A stretch of DNA of 64,000 bases. It comes from JAHJQZ01 sp963675235. Lineage in GTDB: Bacteria; Pseudomonadota; Alphaproteobacteria; Rhizobiales; Devosiaceae. The notes beneath the pieces were generated by a model. It worked only from the letters and a program-made list of their open reading frames with translations. It had not been told where the DNA came from and made no database searches. The translations under genes and the position numbers were made by a program. This document shows positions 46,380 through 55,805 of this stretch, piece by piece. The DNA lies in assembly GCA_963675235.2 (NCBI GenBank), contig CAXXFU010000002.1:372001-436000 (forward strand). The letters run 5' to 3'. The number at the start of each line of letters is the position of its first letter. Within the stretch, counting starts at the first letter, position 1.

Positions 46380-48116
46380 GTGACAACTCCGAACAAAGCT
46401 CCTACCGACGATGCCACTCTCATGCTCAACGTTGCACTTTTTGTGATCTCCATCGTCGGCATTGCATGCTTAGGTCCGCTCGTCGTTGTGGGCGGGATCA
46501 TTCCGTGGCTTTTGGCGTGGCTGTTCGCCGATGCAGCAATGGTCATTTTGCCATTGCTAGCCGGCTTCGCGGTTCTGGCGTGGTCGCTTGTTTCTGGCCA
46601 GTTCATTGCTGTGATTTGGCAAGGATTCAACGCTCTTCAGCAGCCGGGAAGTGGTCTAGATGTTTTTTGGGCGTGGCTATCGCTGGCGGCTCACCCGGAA
46701 TTCGCCATGGTGGCCATCGCGGTCGGCACCATCGTCAGCGCCGCCCTTCGCCTCCATCTCCAGGACCGCCGGAATGCATTGCCTTACAAGAAAGAAGACA
46801 AAAAGCCCCATCCGGCTCCGATCGCTCAACTCCGACGCCGTTCCGATCAGTCACCCCCTGCAGCGATCAAAGGCGGCACTGTTCTGGGCTACGACCTCGG
46901 GAATGGAAAGCGCTGTGTTCTGACGGACCGGGATGCCAACCATCACGTTCTCATCGTCGGTTCCACCGGCGCTGGAAAGACGGTATCGGATCTCAATGTG
47001 ATAGAATCGCATATCTTACGCGGATTTCCGGTCGTCTACCTCGACGGCAAAGGCGACATTGAAGTCGGACGCGCCATCAAGAGGTTTGCCGAAAGTCAGG
47101 GTCGACCGGCGTTCCTTTTTCACCACCATATTGAAGGTGAAGAGGGCGCGGTCGACGACTCCTGCGCGTATACGCCCTTTTCGACTAGTGATCCTTCGGC
47201 AGTGTCCGACATGGTGATGACGCTGCGCGAATGGAGCGAGCCGCACTATGAGGTTTTGGCCAAGGGTTTCATGCAGACCGTTGCCAAGGTAGCTATGGCA
47301 ACAGGAGGCGCGCGTGACCTTCCTACCGTTAGCAAGATCATGAACGTCAACGCCATGATTAGGGCCGTTCGCAAGAACAAAAGCGCCATCGCGAATGCAC
47401 AGGAATTGTTGGATGAAATCCAAGATCAGCGCGCCGCGGAGCAGGCCGGTGTGCAAAGCTTGACAGGTTTGGTCAAAAACCTGGTCCGCTCATCTTTTGG
47501 ACCGTTGCTCGACACTAATAGTGGGCGGCCCGTACTGCGGCTGGCCGATGCCCGCGAGAACGGCGGAGTGGCGTATTTCTCGCTTCCCGCCTTGACCTTT
47601 CCCGGCGTTTCGAAAGACTTGGGTCGCCTCATCATCAATGACCTGCGGTTGACTCTCGCCAGAAAGAGGACTCCTTGGCTAATCGTTCTTGACGAAATTT
47701 CGGCGTTTGCTGGGCCGCAGATGCTCGGCCTCGTCAATCAAGGCCGGTCGTATGGTGCGCGGGTTGTGCTGGCCGGGCAGTCATTCGCCGACGTCGAACG
47801 ATCGGTAACCGAGCAAGGGCCGGCCTTTCGCAACCAGATTCTCGGCAGCATCAACACCGTCATCGTCCATCGTCTCAACAGTCCCGACGACGCCGAGCTT
47901 GGGGCGCAATTCGCCGGAACATTTCTCAAAGCTGAAACCACGTCACAGGTCGTTGGTGGTCAGCCAACAGGGGCTGGGTCGGTTAGGATGACACGGGAGT
48001 TTTCCGTTGCCCCCGACATTCTCAAAGATCTCGACTTTGCCGAGGCCGTTGTCATCAGCAAGTCCAGCCATACCACCAGAGTAATCAGAACTAGGCATTC
48101 CGAGATCGTCAAGTAG
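46380..48116 (+). CDS. Type IV coupling-protein-like ATPase (VirD4/TraD)
   Basis: A 578-residue protein. Three to four N-terminal TM helices occupy residues about 12-130 (ALFVISIVGIACLGPLVVVG and FAMVAIAVGTIVSAALRLHL among them). The ATPase follows: Walker A VGSTGAGKTVSDL near residue 205, VVYLDGKGDIEVGR after it, Walker B WLIVLDEISAFAG near 440, then a LAGQSFADVERSV sensor segment. Coupling proteins deliver relaxase-DNA to a type IV secretion channel. GTG 46380 has AAAGGA upstream. No relaxase gene is adjacent. Confidence 0.85.
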   Translation: MTTPNKAPTDDATLMLNVALFVISIVGIACLGPLVVVGGIIPWLLAWLFADAAMVILPLLAGFAVLAWSLVSGQFIAVIWQGFNALQQPGSGLDVFWAWLSLAAHPEFAMVAIAVGTIVSAALRLHLQDRRNALPYKKEDKKPHPAPIAQLRRRSDQSPPAAIKGGTVLGYDLGNGKRCVLTDRDANHHVLIVGSTGAGKTVSDLNVIESHILRGFPVVYLDGKGDIEVGRAIKRFAESQGRPAFLFHHHIEGEEGAVDDSCAYTPFSTSDPSAVSDMVMTLREWSEPHYEVLAKGFMQTVAKVAMATGGARDLPTVSKIMNVNAMIRAVRKNKSAIANAQELLDEIQDQRAAEQAGVQSLTGLVKNLVRSSFGPLLDTNSGRPVLRLADARENGGVAYFSLPALTFPGVSKDLGRLIINDLRLTLARKRTPWLIVLDEISAFAGPQMLGLVNQGRSYGARVVLAGQSFADVERSVTEQGPAFRNQILGSINTVIVHRLNSPDDAELGAQFAGTFLKAETTSQVVGGQPTGAGSVRMTREFSVAPDILKDLDFAEAVVISKSSHTTRVIRTRHSEIVK

Positions 48117-48335
48117 GAGCATCCTCCGGTGGGCGCTTACCCTCTACCAGAAATTGTGCAGGTGGAACTTGACGCCAGGACAGCGATGGACGGCCTCTGC
48201 TTATTGCCGGGAACTGGTGGGTTTCGTCCTGACCCCTAAGGCGAAAACGCCGGCGACGACCACTAGTGCCTTACGACGCGGTGGAATAACGGGTTTCTCG
48301 TTGCCCAAATCAGCCGGTCAGACCTAAATGGTGCA

Positions 48336-48998
48336 ATGAAAGCTGCGAACCTGATCAAATCTAAGAAGCGTGTTGCCGATCATGGGGAAGTGTTCACTCC
48401 CCCTTGGTTGGTCGAAAAGATGCTCGACCTTGTTCAGGGTGAAACCGAGCGGATCGATGCGCGCTTTCTTGAACCCGCTTGCGGCAGCGGCAACTTCCTT
48501 GTGCCGATCCTTCAACGCAAACTTGCCGCCGTCGAACTGAAATTCGGCACGTCTGAATTCGAAAAGCGACACTACGCCCTTCTGGGTCTGATGTGCTGCT
48601 ATGGCATCGAGCTTCTCGAAGACAATATCGCCGAATGCCGGGTCAATATGCTGGAGGTCTTTGCCGACTACCTCAAGCTGGAGGAGGCCGATGAGTTTTT
48701 TCGCGCCGCCTCGCATGTGCTTTCGCTAAACCTGATCCACGGCGATGCAATGACCATGCGCGAGGCCGGCGGCAAGCCGATTAATGTTGTTGAGTGGGGC
48801 TATCGGGGAAAGGGCATTTATCAGCGACGCGACTTCCGGCTCGATGTTCTCGCCAGTATGGCCGGCTTCGGCGAGGAAGGTTCGCTGTTCTCGCAGCTAG
48901 GCAGGGATGAAATATTCAAGCCCACCTATGCCTACCCACCGATGAAGGTTGGCGATCTAGCAGAAGGCGCCGGCGGGAGGTCTTGGGAGGCGGTATGA
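48336..48998 (+). CDS. N6-adenine methylase-like subunit lacking motif IV
   Basis: A 220-residue protein. HGEVFTPPWLVEKMLDLVQG and ARFLEPACGSGNFLVPIL are the N-terminal signature and SAM-binding motif I of N6 DNA methylases; YGIELLEDNIAECRVNMLEV and LNLIHGDAMTM fit motifs II-III. The catalytic N-P-P-Y (motif IV) is absent and the protein ends where it would be expected. The next gene has it. The two overlap by ATGA, so together they may form one two-subunit enzyme. Confidence 0.8.
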   Translation: MKAANLIKSKKRVADHGEVFTPPWLVEKMLDLVQGETERIDARFLEPACGSGNFLVPILQRKLAAVELKFGTSEFEKRHYALLGLMCCYGIELLEDNIAECRVNMLEVFADYLKLEEADEFFRAASHVLSLNLIHGDAMTMREAGGKPINVVEWGYRGKGIYQRRDFRLDVLASMAGFGEEGSLFSQLGRDEIFKPTYAYPPMKVGDLAEGAGGRSWEAV

Positions 48999-50587
48999 TT
49001 GAGCAAGCGAGTTTCAGACTTCGGGGCCGCAATCCCGACGTCCTGACCTGCATCGCGAACCTGTCAAACGATGAGGTGTTCACGCCCCCAGAATTTGCCA
49101 ACCGAATGCTGGATACGCTGGCGGAAGCGTGGGCGGCGCAGAACAATGGCGCAAACATCTGGGCGGATAGCTCCGTCCGCTTCCTCGACCCCTGCACAAA
49201 ATCCGGCGTTTTCCTACGCGAGATAACCAGGCGGCTTATTGGCGGTTTGGAGGTCAAAATGCCAGACCTGCAATCGCGCGTTGATCATATTCTGACCAAG
49301 CAAGTATTCGGCATCGGTATCACCCGGCTTACCGGTTTGCTCGCCCGCCGGAGCGTCTATTGCTCCAAGCATGCCAATGGACAGCATTCCGTGGCCGGAA
49401 ATTTTCCTGGCGAACATGGAAATATCTGGTTTGAGCGTACCGAGCACTCTTGGGTCGAAGCCAAATGTAAATACTGCGGCGCACCGCGTGCACTTTTTGA
49501 TCGCGGGTCCGGCCTAGAGAATCATGCCTATGCGTTCATCCACACCGAAGAAATCAAGGCTCAACTTGAAGAACTGTTTGGGGGCGACATGCAGTTTGAT
49601 GTGATAATTGGCAATCCGCCATATCAAATGACAGGAGGAGGTGGTGGAACTAATGACTCGTCGATCTATCACCTGTTCGTGGAGAAGGCTAAGCAGCTGG
49701 AACCACGATACATTAGCATGGTTATTCCATCACGCTGGATGGCAGGCGGGCGTGGCATGGACGACTTCCGCAAAGCCATGCTTGGGGATCGACACCTTAG
49801 TAGCCTTGTTGACTATCCGAACTCGGCGCAGGTTTTCCCCGGCGTGGATCTGAAAAGTGGCGTTTGCTATTTCTTGTGGGACCGCGAGCACAACGGAGAT
49901 TGTGCCGTCACATTGATTCGCAACCAAGAGGTGGTCGGACCGACCAAGCGCTTGCTTAGCGAATACGATGTGTTCATTCGGGACGAACGTGCCGCGCGCA
50001 TTCTACAAAAAGTCCTTGAGATGGGCGAGCCAAGCTTCGAGGACATGCTCACTGGAGACACCCCATTCGGTCTAGCAACGAATTTCAAAGCATTTCGACC
50101 TGGAGAACCGGGCAAGAGCGAAGTTAAGATATACGCCAGTTCAAATGCGGGTAGACGAAGTGGTGTAATGGCGCGCTCGAACATAATGAAGAATACGCAT
50201 CTCATTGATGCTTGGAAGGTACTGGCGCCGCAGGCTGGTCCAGGAAATAGTGGCGGACACATCTTACCTGACATGGTCTTGGGAAAACCCAGTGTTGCGG
50301 AGCCGAACTCCGTTTGTACTCAAACATGGATCGTTGCTGGACCTCTAGAATCCGAAAAACAGGCAAGGATAGTAGCGAGATATTTACAGACTTCTTTTGT
50401 CCGATTTTTGGTATCTTTGCGAAAGATAAGCCAGCATGCCATGAAGGGAGTTTATCGCTGGGTTCCAAAACAAGACTGGAGCCAAGATTGGGATGACGAA
50501 AAACTGTACAATAAATATAGCCTTACACAGGATGAGATTACATTCATTAACAATATGATCCGCCCGATGGCCAATGGCGATGAATAA
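48995..50587 (+). CDS. Eco57I-type N6-adenine methylase subunit
   Basis: A 530-residue protein. It repeats the N-terminal signature (LSNDEVFTPPEFANRMLDTL) and a diverged motif I (RFLDPCTKSGVFLREI), then a Cys4-like pair (CSKH and CKYCGAPRALF) at about residues 130-170, and the catalytic FDVIIGNPPYQM at about 210. Eco57I-class target-recognition-like segments follow (MVIPSRWMAGGRGMDDFRKA, SLVDYPNSAQVFPGVDLKSG). It modifies adenine, in an R-M context with the downstream helicase. The end overlaps the next gene by 8 bp. Confidence 0.85.
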   Translation: MIEQASFRLRGRNPDVLTCIANLSNDEVFTPPEFANRMLDTLAEAWAAQNNGANIWADSSVRFLDPCTKSGVFLREITRRLIGGLEVKMPDLQSRVDHILTKQVFGIGITRLTGLLARRSVYCSKHANGQHSVAGNFPGEHGNIWFERTEHSWVEAKCKYCGAPRALFDRGSGLENHAYAFIHTEEIKAQLEELFGGDMQFDVIIGNPPYQMTGGGGGTNDSSIYHLFVEKAKQLEPRYISMVIPSRWMAGGRGMDDFRKAMLGDRHLSSLVDYPNSAQVFPGVDLKSGVCYFLWDREHNGDCAVTLIRNQEVVGPTKRLLSEYDVFIRDERAARILQKVLEMGEPSFEDMLTGDTPFGLATNFKAFRPGEPGKSEVKIYASSNAGRRSGVMARSNIMKNTHLIDAWKVLAPQAGPGNSGGHILPDMVLGKPSVAEPNSVCTQTWIVAGPLESEKQARIVARYLQTSFVRFLVSLRKISQHAMKGVYRWVPKQDWSQDWDDEKLYNKYSLTQDEITFINNMIRPMANGDE

Positions 50588-53126
50588 GCCCACCATCGAA
50601 GAAATCCTTGCACCGAAGCCGGAAGCACGACCGCGCATCTACGCTTACACAATCGCCGACGCGGCGCATGATGGTCAGCTGAAGATTGGGCAAACGACGC
50701 GCGACGTGAGACGGCGTGTCGCCGAACAACTCAAGACTGCCGCGATTGACAATTACACGATCGAGCTGGACGAAAGCGCGGAAACGGATGATGGCGGCAT
50801 CATCACAGATCATGCCGTGCGTGATCAGTTGAAACGCAAAGGCTTCGCCAATCCGCAAGGCGAATGGATGCAGTGCGCGGTGGACGACGTGAAAACCGCG
50901 TTGGCTGAGTTGCGTAGCGGCAAGCAGTACGCCGGCACGCACCACGAAAGTTTCGCGCCGCGCAAGGAGCAGGCCGAGGCGGTAGAGCAGACCTATGCCT
51001 ATTACCGATCACGTTGGCAGCAGGACGCCACCGCCGTCCCGCGCTTTTTGTGGAACGCAAAAATGCGTTTCGGAAAGACGTTCACCACCTACCAACTGGC
51101 TAAAAAACTCGGCGCCAAACGAGTACTGGTTTTGACCTTCAAGCCTGCGGTTGAAGACGCTTGGCAGACAGACCTCGAAACACATGTCGATTTCGACGAT
51201 TGGCAATATCTCTCCCGACATACGGACCGTGATCCCAACGACATCGACCACGACAAGCCTGTGGTCTATTTCGGATCATTCCAGGACCTACTCGGGCGCG
51301 ACAAGGCCGGTAACATCAAGGCCAAGAATGAATGGCTCCACACGATCAACTGGGACTTGGTCGTGTTCGACGAATACCATTTCGGCGCATGGCGCGACAC
51401 GGCCAAGGAACTGTTTGAGGGCGAAGAAGCGACGGTGGCCAAAGAAGAAACCAGTCGCGAATATGCCGCTGAACTTGAGGATGTGAACGAAGACTTGAGC
51501 GTGCTGTCGGAAAGTGAGGTGGAGTTCCTGCCGATCACCGCGCGCGCTTACCTCTATCTCTCTGGCACGCCGTTCAAAGCGCTGGCCACAGGTGAGTTCA
51601 TTGAGGAACAGATATTCAACTGGACCTACACGGATGAGCAGCGCGCGAAGGCCGAGTTTGCAGTTCAGAATTCAGGCAAGCGCAACCCCTACGGCGCACT
51701 TCCGCAAATGCGTCTGCTTACCTACCAGATGCCCGATGAGCTGCTGGCGATCGCCAGTGCCGGGGAGTTTGACGAGTTCGATCTGAACGCCTTCTTTGCC
51801 GCTAACGGCACAGGCATATTGGCGGAGTTCAAGCACAAAACCGATGTGCAAAAATGGCTGGACATCATCAGGGGCGGCTATGCTCCGCAGACAGTGGACA
51901 GCCTGAAATCAGGAACGCGACCGCCATTTCCCTACTCCGATGTTCGCTTGCTCCCCTACCTCCAACACTCCTTCTGGTTCCTGCCAAACGTGGCGGCTTG
52001 CTATGCGATGGCGAACCTACTGGAAGAACGGCAAAATGCCTTCTGGCACGACTACAAAGTGGTCGTGGCGGCTGGTGCGCAAGCGGGCATAGGCCTCGAC
52101 GCCTTGCCACCTGTTCGGCAAGCAATCGGCAGTGGCTTCGACACCAAAACCATTACGCTGTCATGCGGCAAGCTGACGACCGGTGTGACGGTGACGCAAT
52201 GGTCTTCGATCCTGATGCTTCGAAACCTCAAGTCGCCGGAAACCTATTTCCAGGCGGCGTTTCGCGTGCAGTCGCCCTGGTCGATCACCAACCCGAACGG
52301 CGACGATCCGAACGAAGAGGAGGTGCTTAAGCCCGCCTGCTTTGTGTTCGATTTCGCGCCCACCCGTGCACTGCGACAACTCTCGGAGTACGGTATTGGC
52401 CTGTCCCCAGGCGAACCAAATCCCGAGAACGCCGTGCGCGACCTTGTCTCGTTCTTGCCGGTGCTGGCCTACGACGGCGCCAACATGACTCAGATCGATG
52501 CGGGCGGCATTCTCGACATCGCCATGGCGGGGACGTCGGCGACGCTCCTTGCTCGCAAGTGGGAATCCGCGATGCTGGTCAACGTGGACAACGACACCTT
52601 GCGCCGTGTCCTCGGCAACCCAGAAGCAATGGCCGCAGTCGAGCGCATCGAAGGATGGCGGAACCTCGGCGACAACATCATCGAAACGATCATCAACAAG
52701 AGCGACAAGGTCAAGGAGCTCAAGAACAAAGCGAAAGATGCCGATCTGACGGCGAAAGAAAAGAGGGAACTGACCGACGAAGAGAAGGAATACAAATCGA
52801 AGCGAAAGCAGGTCCAGGAAAAGCTCATCAAATTCGCGACCCGTATTCCGGCCTTTATGTATCTCACCGATTTTCGGGAGAATACCCTTCAGGACGTGAT
52901 CACCAAGCTGGAGCCGGACTTGTTCCTCGCCGTCACCGGCCTGACGGTCGCGGACTTCCACCTTCTGGTGCGCTTGAAGGTGTTCAATACCGAGCGGATG
53001 AACGAGGCGGTCTTCGCCTTCCGGCGTTATGAGGATGCGTCGCTCCGCTACACAGGAATAGAAAGCCATGAGGGTCTGACCCACTACGGGCTTTACGACA
53101 CGGTGGTGGCGAAGGAACCGACCTAG
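50580..53126 (+). CDS. GIY-YIG nuclease-DEAD helicase fusion, probable restriction subunit
   Basis: An 848-residue protein. Residues about 18-110 are a T5orf172/MUG113-type GIY-YIG domain: RIYAYT, then GQLKIGQTTRDVRRRVAEQL with the conserved Arg. Residues about 150-570 are an SF2 helicase: Walker A WNAKMRFGKTFTTYQLAK, DEYH box LVVFDEYHFGAWRD, YLYLSGTPFKALATGEF as motif III, and QAAFRVQSPW as motif VI. The C-terminal 200 residues are helical with a Lys/Glu coiled segment (KAKDADLTAKEKRELTDEEK). It follows the methylase pair in overlap and would be the translocating nuclease. Confidence 0.83.
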   Translation: MNKPTIEEILAPKPEARPRIYAYTIADAAHDGQLKIGQTTRDVRRRVAEQLKTAAIDNYTIELDESAETDDGGIITDHAVRDQLKRKGFANPQGEWMQCAVDDVKTALAELRSGKQYAGTHHESFAPRKEQAEAVEQTYAYYRSRWQQDATAVPRFLWNAKMRFGKTFTTYQLAKKLGAKRVLVLTFKPAVEDAWQTDLETHVDFDDWQYLSRHTDRDPNDIDHDKPVVYFGSFQDLLGRDKAGNIKAKNEWLHTINWDLVVFDEYHFGAWRDTAKELFEGEEATVAKEETSREYAAELEDVNEDLSVLSESEVEFLPITARAYLYLSGTPFKALATGEFIEEQIFNWTYTDEQRAKAEFAVQNSGKRNPYGALPQMRLLTYQMPDELLAIASAGEFDEFDLNAFFAANGTGILAEFKHKTDVQKWLDIIRGGYAPQTVDSLKSGTRPPFPYSDVRLLPYLQHSFWFLPNVAACYAMANLLEERQNAFWHDYKVVVAAGAQAGIGLDALPPVRQAIGSGFDTKTITLSCGKLTTGVTVTQWSSILMLRNLKSPETYFQAAFRVQSPWSITNPNGDDPNEEEVLKPACFVFDFAPTRALRQLSEYGIGLSPGEPNPENAVRDLVSFLPVLAYDGANMTQIDAGGILDIAMAGTSATLLARKWESAMLVNVDNDTLRRVLGNPEAMAAVERIEGWRNLGDNIIETIINKSDKVKELKNKAKDADLTAKEKRELTDEEKEYKSKRKQVQEKLIKFATRIPAFMYLTDFRENTLQDVITKLEPDLFLAVTGLTVADFHLLVRLKVFNTERMNEAVFAFRRYEDASLRYTGIESHEGLTHYGLYDTVVAKEPT

Positions 53127-53192
53127 ACAGGTTCGGCTGCTTCGTTCGCTGGCAAGACTTGATAGAGTTGTTGAGGTGCAAGGGGGAAGACA

Positions 53193-54122
53193 GTGAGCGA
53201 CATCAAGCTCTTTAGAACGGAAGGAGAGGCCGTTACCGAGCTTGCCGGCACGGCGGTTGCACTCGAAAAGTCGCTCCAGTCACTCATCGAACGGCACATG
53301 GAGTCCTTCCTTGGAGTGCGTTTTCTGGCAACAGAATTCGTGACCACCAATGGCGGTCGTATGGACTCGCTCGGCATCGACGAGAACGGATCGCCGGTCA
53401 TTGTCGAATACAAGCGGGCGAGCAACGAGAACGTCATCAACCAGGGCCTGTTCTACCTCGATTGGCTGATGGATCACCGCCGCGATTTCGAGTGGTTGGT
53501 AATGGAAAGGTTCGGCGCCGATCTCGCCAAGTCGGTAGAATGGAGCTCACCCCGCCTCATCTGCATCGCCGGCGACTTCACCAAATACGACGCCCATGCG
53601 GTGAACCAGATGAACCGCAACATCGAGTTGGTGCGCTATCGCCGCTTTGGCGATGGGCTTTTACTGCTCGAATTGTTGACGTCAGCATCTGAACGCCCAA
53701 CCAAAGAGCCGCCAAGTTCCGGCGACGGTAGCTCTGGACAAGCCCCACAGCGCACGACGTCTCGACAGAAAACCGTAACGCAATACTTGGCGGCCGCCGA
53801 CGCCGAATTGCACGACCTCTACGACGCCGTCGCAGCCTATCTCATGGCGTTGGGCGATGACGTGCAGGTCAAGACGCTCGACAACTATGTGGCATTTCGG
53901 CGCTTGAAGAACTTTGCCTGCGTCGAGGTCAAGCCGCAGATCAGACACATAAAGGTATTTTTGAAAGTTGATCCTGACTCTGTGCAGCTAGAACCTGGAT
54001 TCACCCGTGATGTCCGAAATATCGGCCATTTTGGCACGGGCGACCTTGAGGTCATTGTCACCGACATTGCGACCCTTGATCGAGCTAAGCCGTTGATGGA
54101 TCGAGGCTATGACGGAGCATAG
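53193..54122 (+). CDS. PD-(D/E)XK nuclease-like protein with DUF5655 domain
   Basis: A 309-residue protein from GTG 53193 with AGGGGGAAG upstream. Residues about 45-95 give a PD-(D/E)XK core: GGRMDSLGIDENG, SPVIVEYKRASNENVINQGL. Residues about 200-300 are a DUF5655-type domain (KTLDNYVAFRRLKNFACVEV, IKVFLKVDPDSVQLEPGF). Proteins of this build are NucS/DUF91 relatives seen in defence islands. It is the last gene of the same plus-strand run, 66 bp after the GIY-YIG-helicase, so it is probably part of the cluster. Confidence 0.8.
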   Translation: MSDIKLFRTEGEAVTELAGTAVALEKSLQSLIERHMESFLGVRFLATEFVTTNGGRMDSLGIDENGSPVIVEYKRASNENVINQGLFYLDWLMDHRRDFEWLVMERFGADLAKSVEWSSPRLICIAGDFTKYDAHAVNQMNRNIELVRYRRFGDGLLLLELLTSASERPTKEPPSSGDGSSGQAPQRTTSRQKTVTQYLAAADAELHDLYDAVAAYLMALGDDVQVKTLDNYVAFRRLKNFACVEVKPQIRHIKVFLKVDPDSVQLEPGFTRDVRNIGHFGTGDLEVIVTDIATLDRAKPLMDRGYDGA

Positions 54123-54186
54123 CCACCACTAGCCGTCACATGTTGGTGGTCAATCGAGGCCAGGTGCCAACATCAGGACTTCAGTA

Positions 54187-55167
54187 CTAGAGCCGAACAT
54201 TATCGAGTGCATGGCCGAAGTGGGCATAGTTCACGATATGATTGCGACGGTCTAGCAGCCCGACCAACCGATCGAAAGGTGTTGGAAGCAGCTCTTCGGT
54301 CAACTGGCCGATTTCAGACAGTACCTGGTGCGCAATGACCTCATCGTCGTTGTCGCAGGCGTGCTTAAGACCGGCGAGGATGTACGCCAGAGGCGAGGGA
54401 AGCTCAGCGATGGGTTTGTTGCCGTAGAGACGGAACAGACCATTTGCCAAGCAACGCGCCGTCGCAAGTGCGCCGTCTTCGACTCGTCCTGTATGTGTGT
54501 CGAAGGAGACTTCGTTTTTCTCTCGCAACAGACGTCGACGACCATTCTTCGCAGTTTTCAGGAACTCCTCGACGGCATCCGTTAATGCCAAGTCAAAATA
54601 GAACGTGGGGGAAGAGGGAACTCTTCGGTCGCCAACATCACACGCCAGCCTAACCGTTTTTTTGGAAACAGTGACCGCCCAAGTCGGCGGCGGAGATGGC
54701 ACATACAGATGGTTGCCGCACACGACAGAGTCGGCGTATCGACGTTGGATAGCATTGACCCTTGTCTTCCGATCGCTTGTTTTAATCAGCATCTTTTCCA
54801 ATTCTGGGGAAGCAATGTGGTCGATCAGATTCGGAGGATGTTGTGGCAGTACGTGAAATGCAGATGGGTGGTCGCAGAACCATTCTACGTCTGCGGTCGG
54901 TGACCAGAGTTGTTGCTCAGTTTCTATCTCGGTCAGAGTAGCGAGGCGGCGATTCTTGATCACGGGGCGCATCAGAACCGCGTTGAAGTATCTCCAATGA
55001 AGAGTTTCGTCGCCTGGCTTCGATACGGTGTATACAGGTTCGGGCAATTCAAAGACTTCAGGTACCTTTACCAACTCGTATTCGATTGCCAACTTTTTTC
55101 GATATCTGAATCGCAGATCTCGTCTCGCCAAAATAGTGTAGACGAAGGGCAGGCGTAGGATCTTCAT
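54187..55167 (-). CDS. Defence-island protein, unrecognised, 326 aa
   Basis: A soluble 326-residue protein. The N-terminal half is basic and strand-rich (VYTILARRDLRFRYRKKLAI, LHWRYFNAVLMRPVIKNRRL), the middle has HHPPNLIDH-like turns, and the C-terminal third is helical (FYFDLALTDAVEEFLKTAKN, AYILAGLKHACDNDDEVIAH). It ends RRNHIVNYAHFGHALDNVRL. No motif of a known family is visible. It faces the PD-(D/E)XK-DUF5655 gene convergently with a 64-bp gap. Confidence 0.6.
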   Translation of the reverse strand: MKILRLPFVYTILARRDLRFRYRKKLAIEYELVKVPEVFELPEPVYTVSKPGDETLHWRYFNAVLMRPVIKNRRLATLTEIETEQQLWSPTADVEWFCDHPSAFHVLPQHPPNLIDHIASPELEKMLIKTSDRKTRVNAIQRRYADSVVCGNHLYVPSPPPTWAVTVSKKTVRLACDVGDRRVPSSPTFYFDLALTDAVEEFLKTAKNGRRRLLREKNEVSFDTHTGRVEDGALATARCLANGLFRLYGNKPIAELPSPLAYILAGLKHACDNDDEVIAHQVLSEIGQLTEELLPTPFDRLVGLLDRRNHIVNYAHFGHALDNVRL

Positions 55168-55805
55168 TGTATCACCGGTCGATCATCCGACTGACCACCT
55201 GAGCTGCGGCCAAGTGTAGTCGGGGCATCTAGATGATCCTCAGCCCTCTGCAGCAGTCAAGAGGACAAGTCAGCATCCCGGCGCCAACAACTACCCAAAC
55301 TGAAACGCTAAAAACTACGTCTTGCTCCGCAGCTGTCGTAGGCGATTGTCGGCAGTGCGCTTGTCCACGATCTGAGCGACGCGGTGATGGCTCTGTTCCC
55401 GTTTTCTTCGCGCGCAGCGGCTAACGACGTTCTTTCGCCATGCCGGTGGTTCAAGCCGCTTGTTGTAGAGGGAAGCCTATCGGGCGAATTGTCGGGCCAT
55501 TGGCTGCGCCCCGAGCCCATGGTCTCGGCCATGCGGTAGCTGTCCCGTTCGCGGCATGAGTATCACTGTGCTCATGCAGATCGCCGCCATGGGCGACGGC
55601 TTCCATTCCAGTGGGGCTGCGCCCCTTTCCGTCAAGCACTGGACGCCCGAGGGGCGCGACCCTGCCGGTGTCCCCAGACTTCCTCCTCATGGTCGTGCAG
55701 GCCGGGTGATCCCCCTCCTGCAGGGTCGGTACTGGACGTTCAAATCCCCCTCATTGCCGGGAGCTAGCCGGGTTTATCGCGAACCCGAAACGCTAGGAGA
55801 CGGAA
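55168..55805. other. 638-bp gap upstream of ardC, no supported gene
   Basis: Several frames are open because of GC content, but none has a coding look with a ribosome site. CGACCCTGC (55657-55665) and GCAGGGTCG (55720-55728) form a 9-bp inverted repeat about 80 bp before the ardC ribosome site. The 55600-55740 stretch looks like a regulatory leader. Promoter elements are not obvious. Confidence 0.35.

Noticed and set aside
55451..55690. Minus-strand frame before ardC with a Gly/Arg-rich product
   Set aside because: No ribosome site or domain; the region looks like a regulatory leader.
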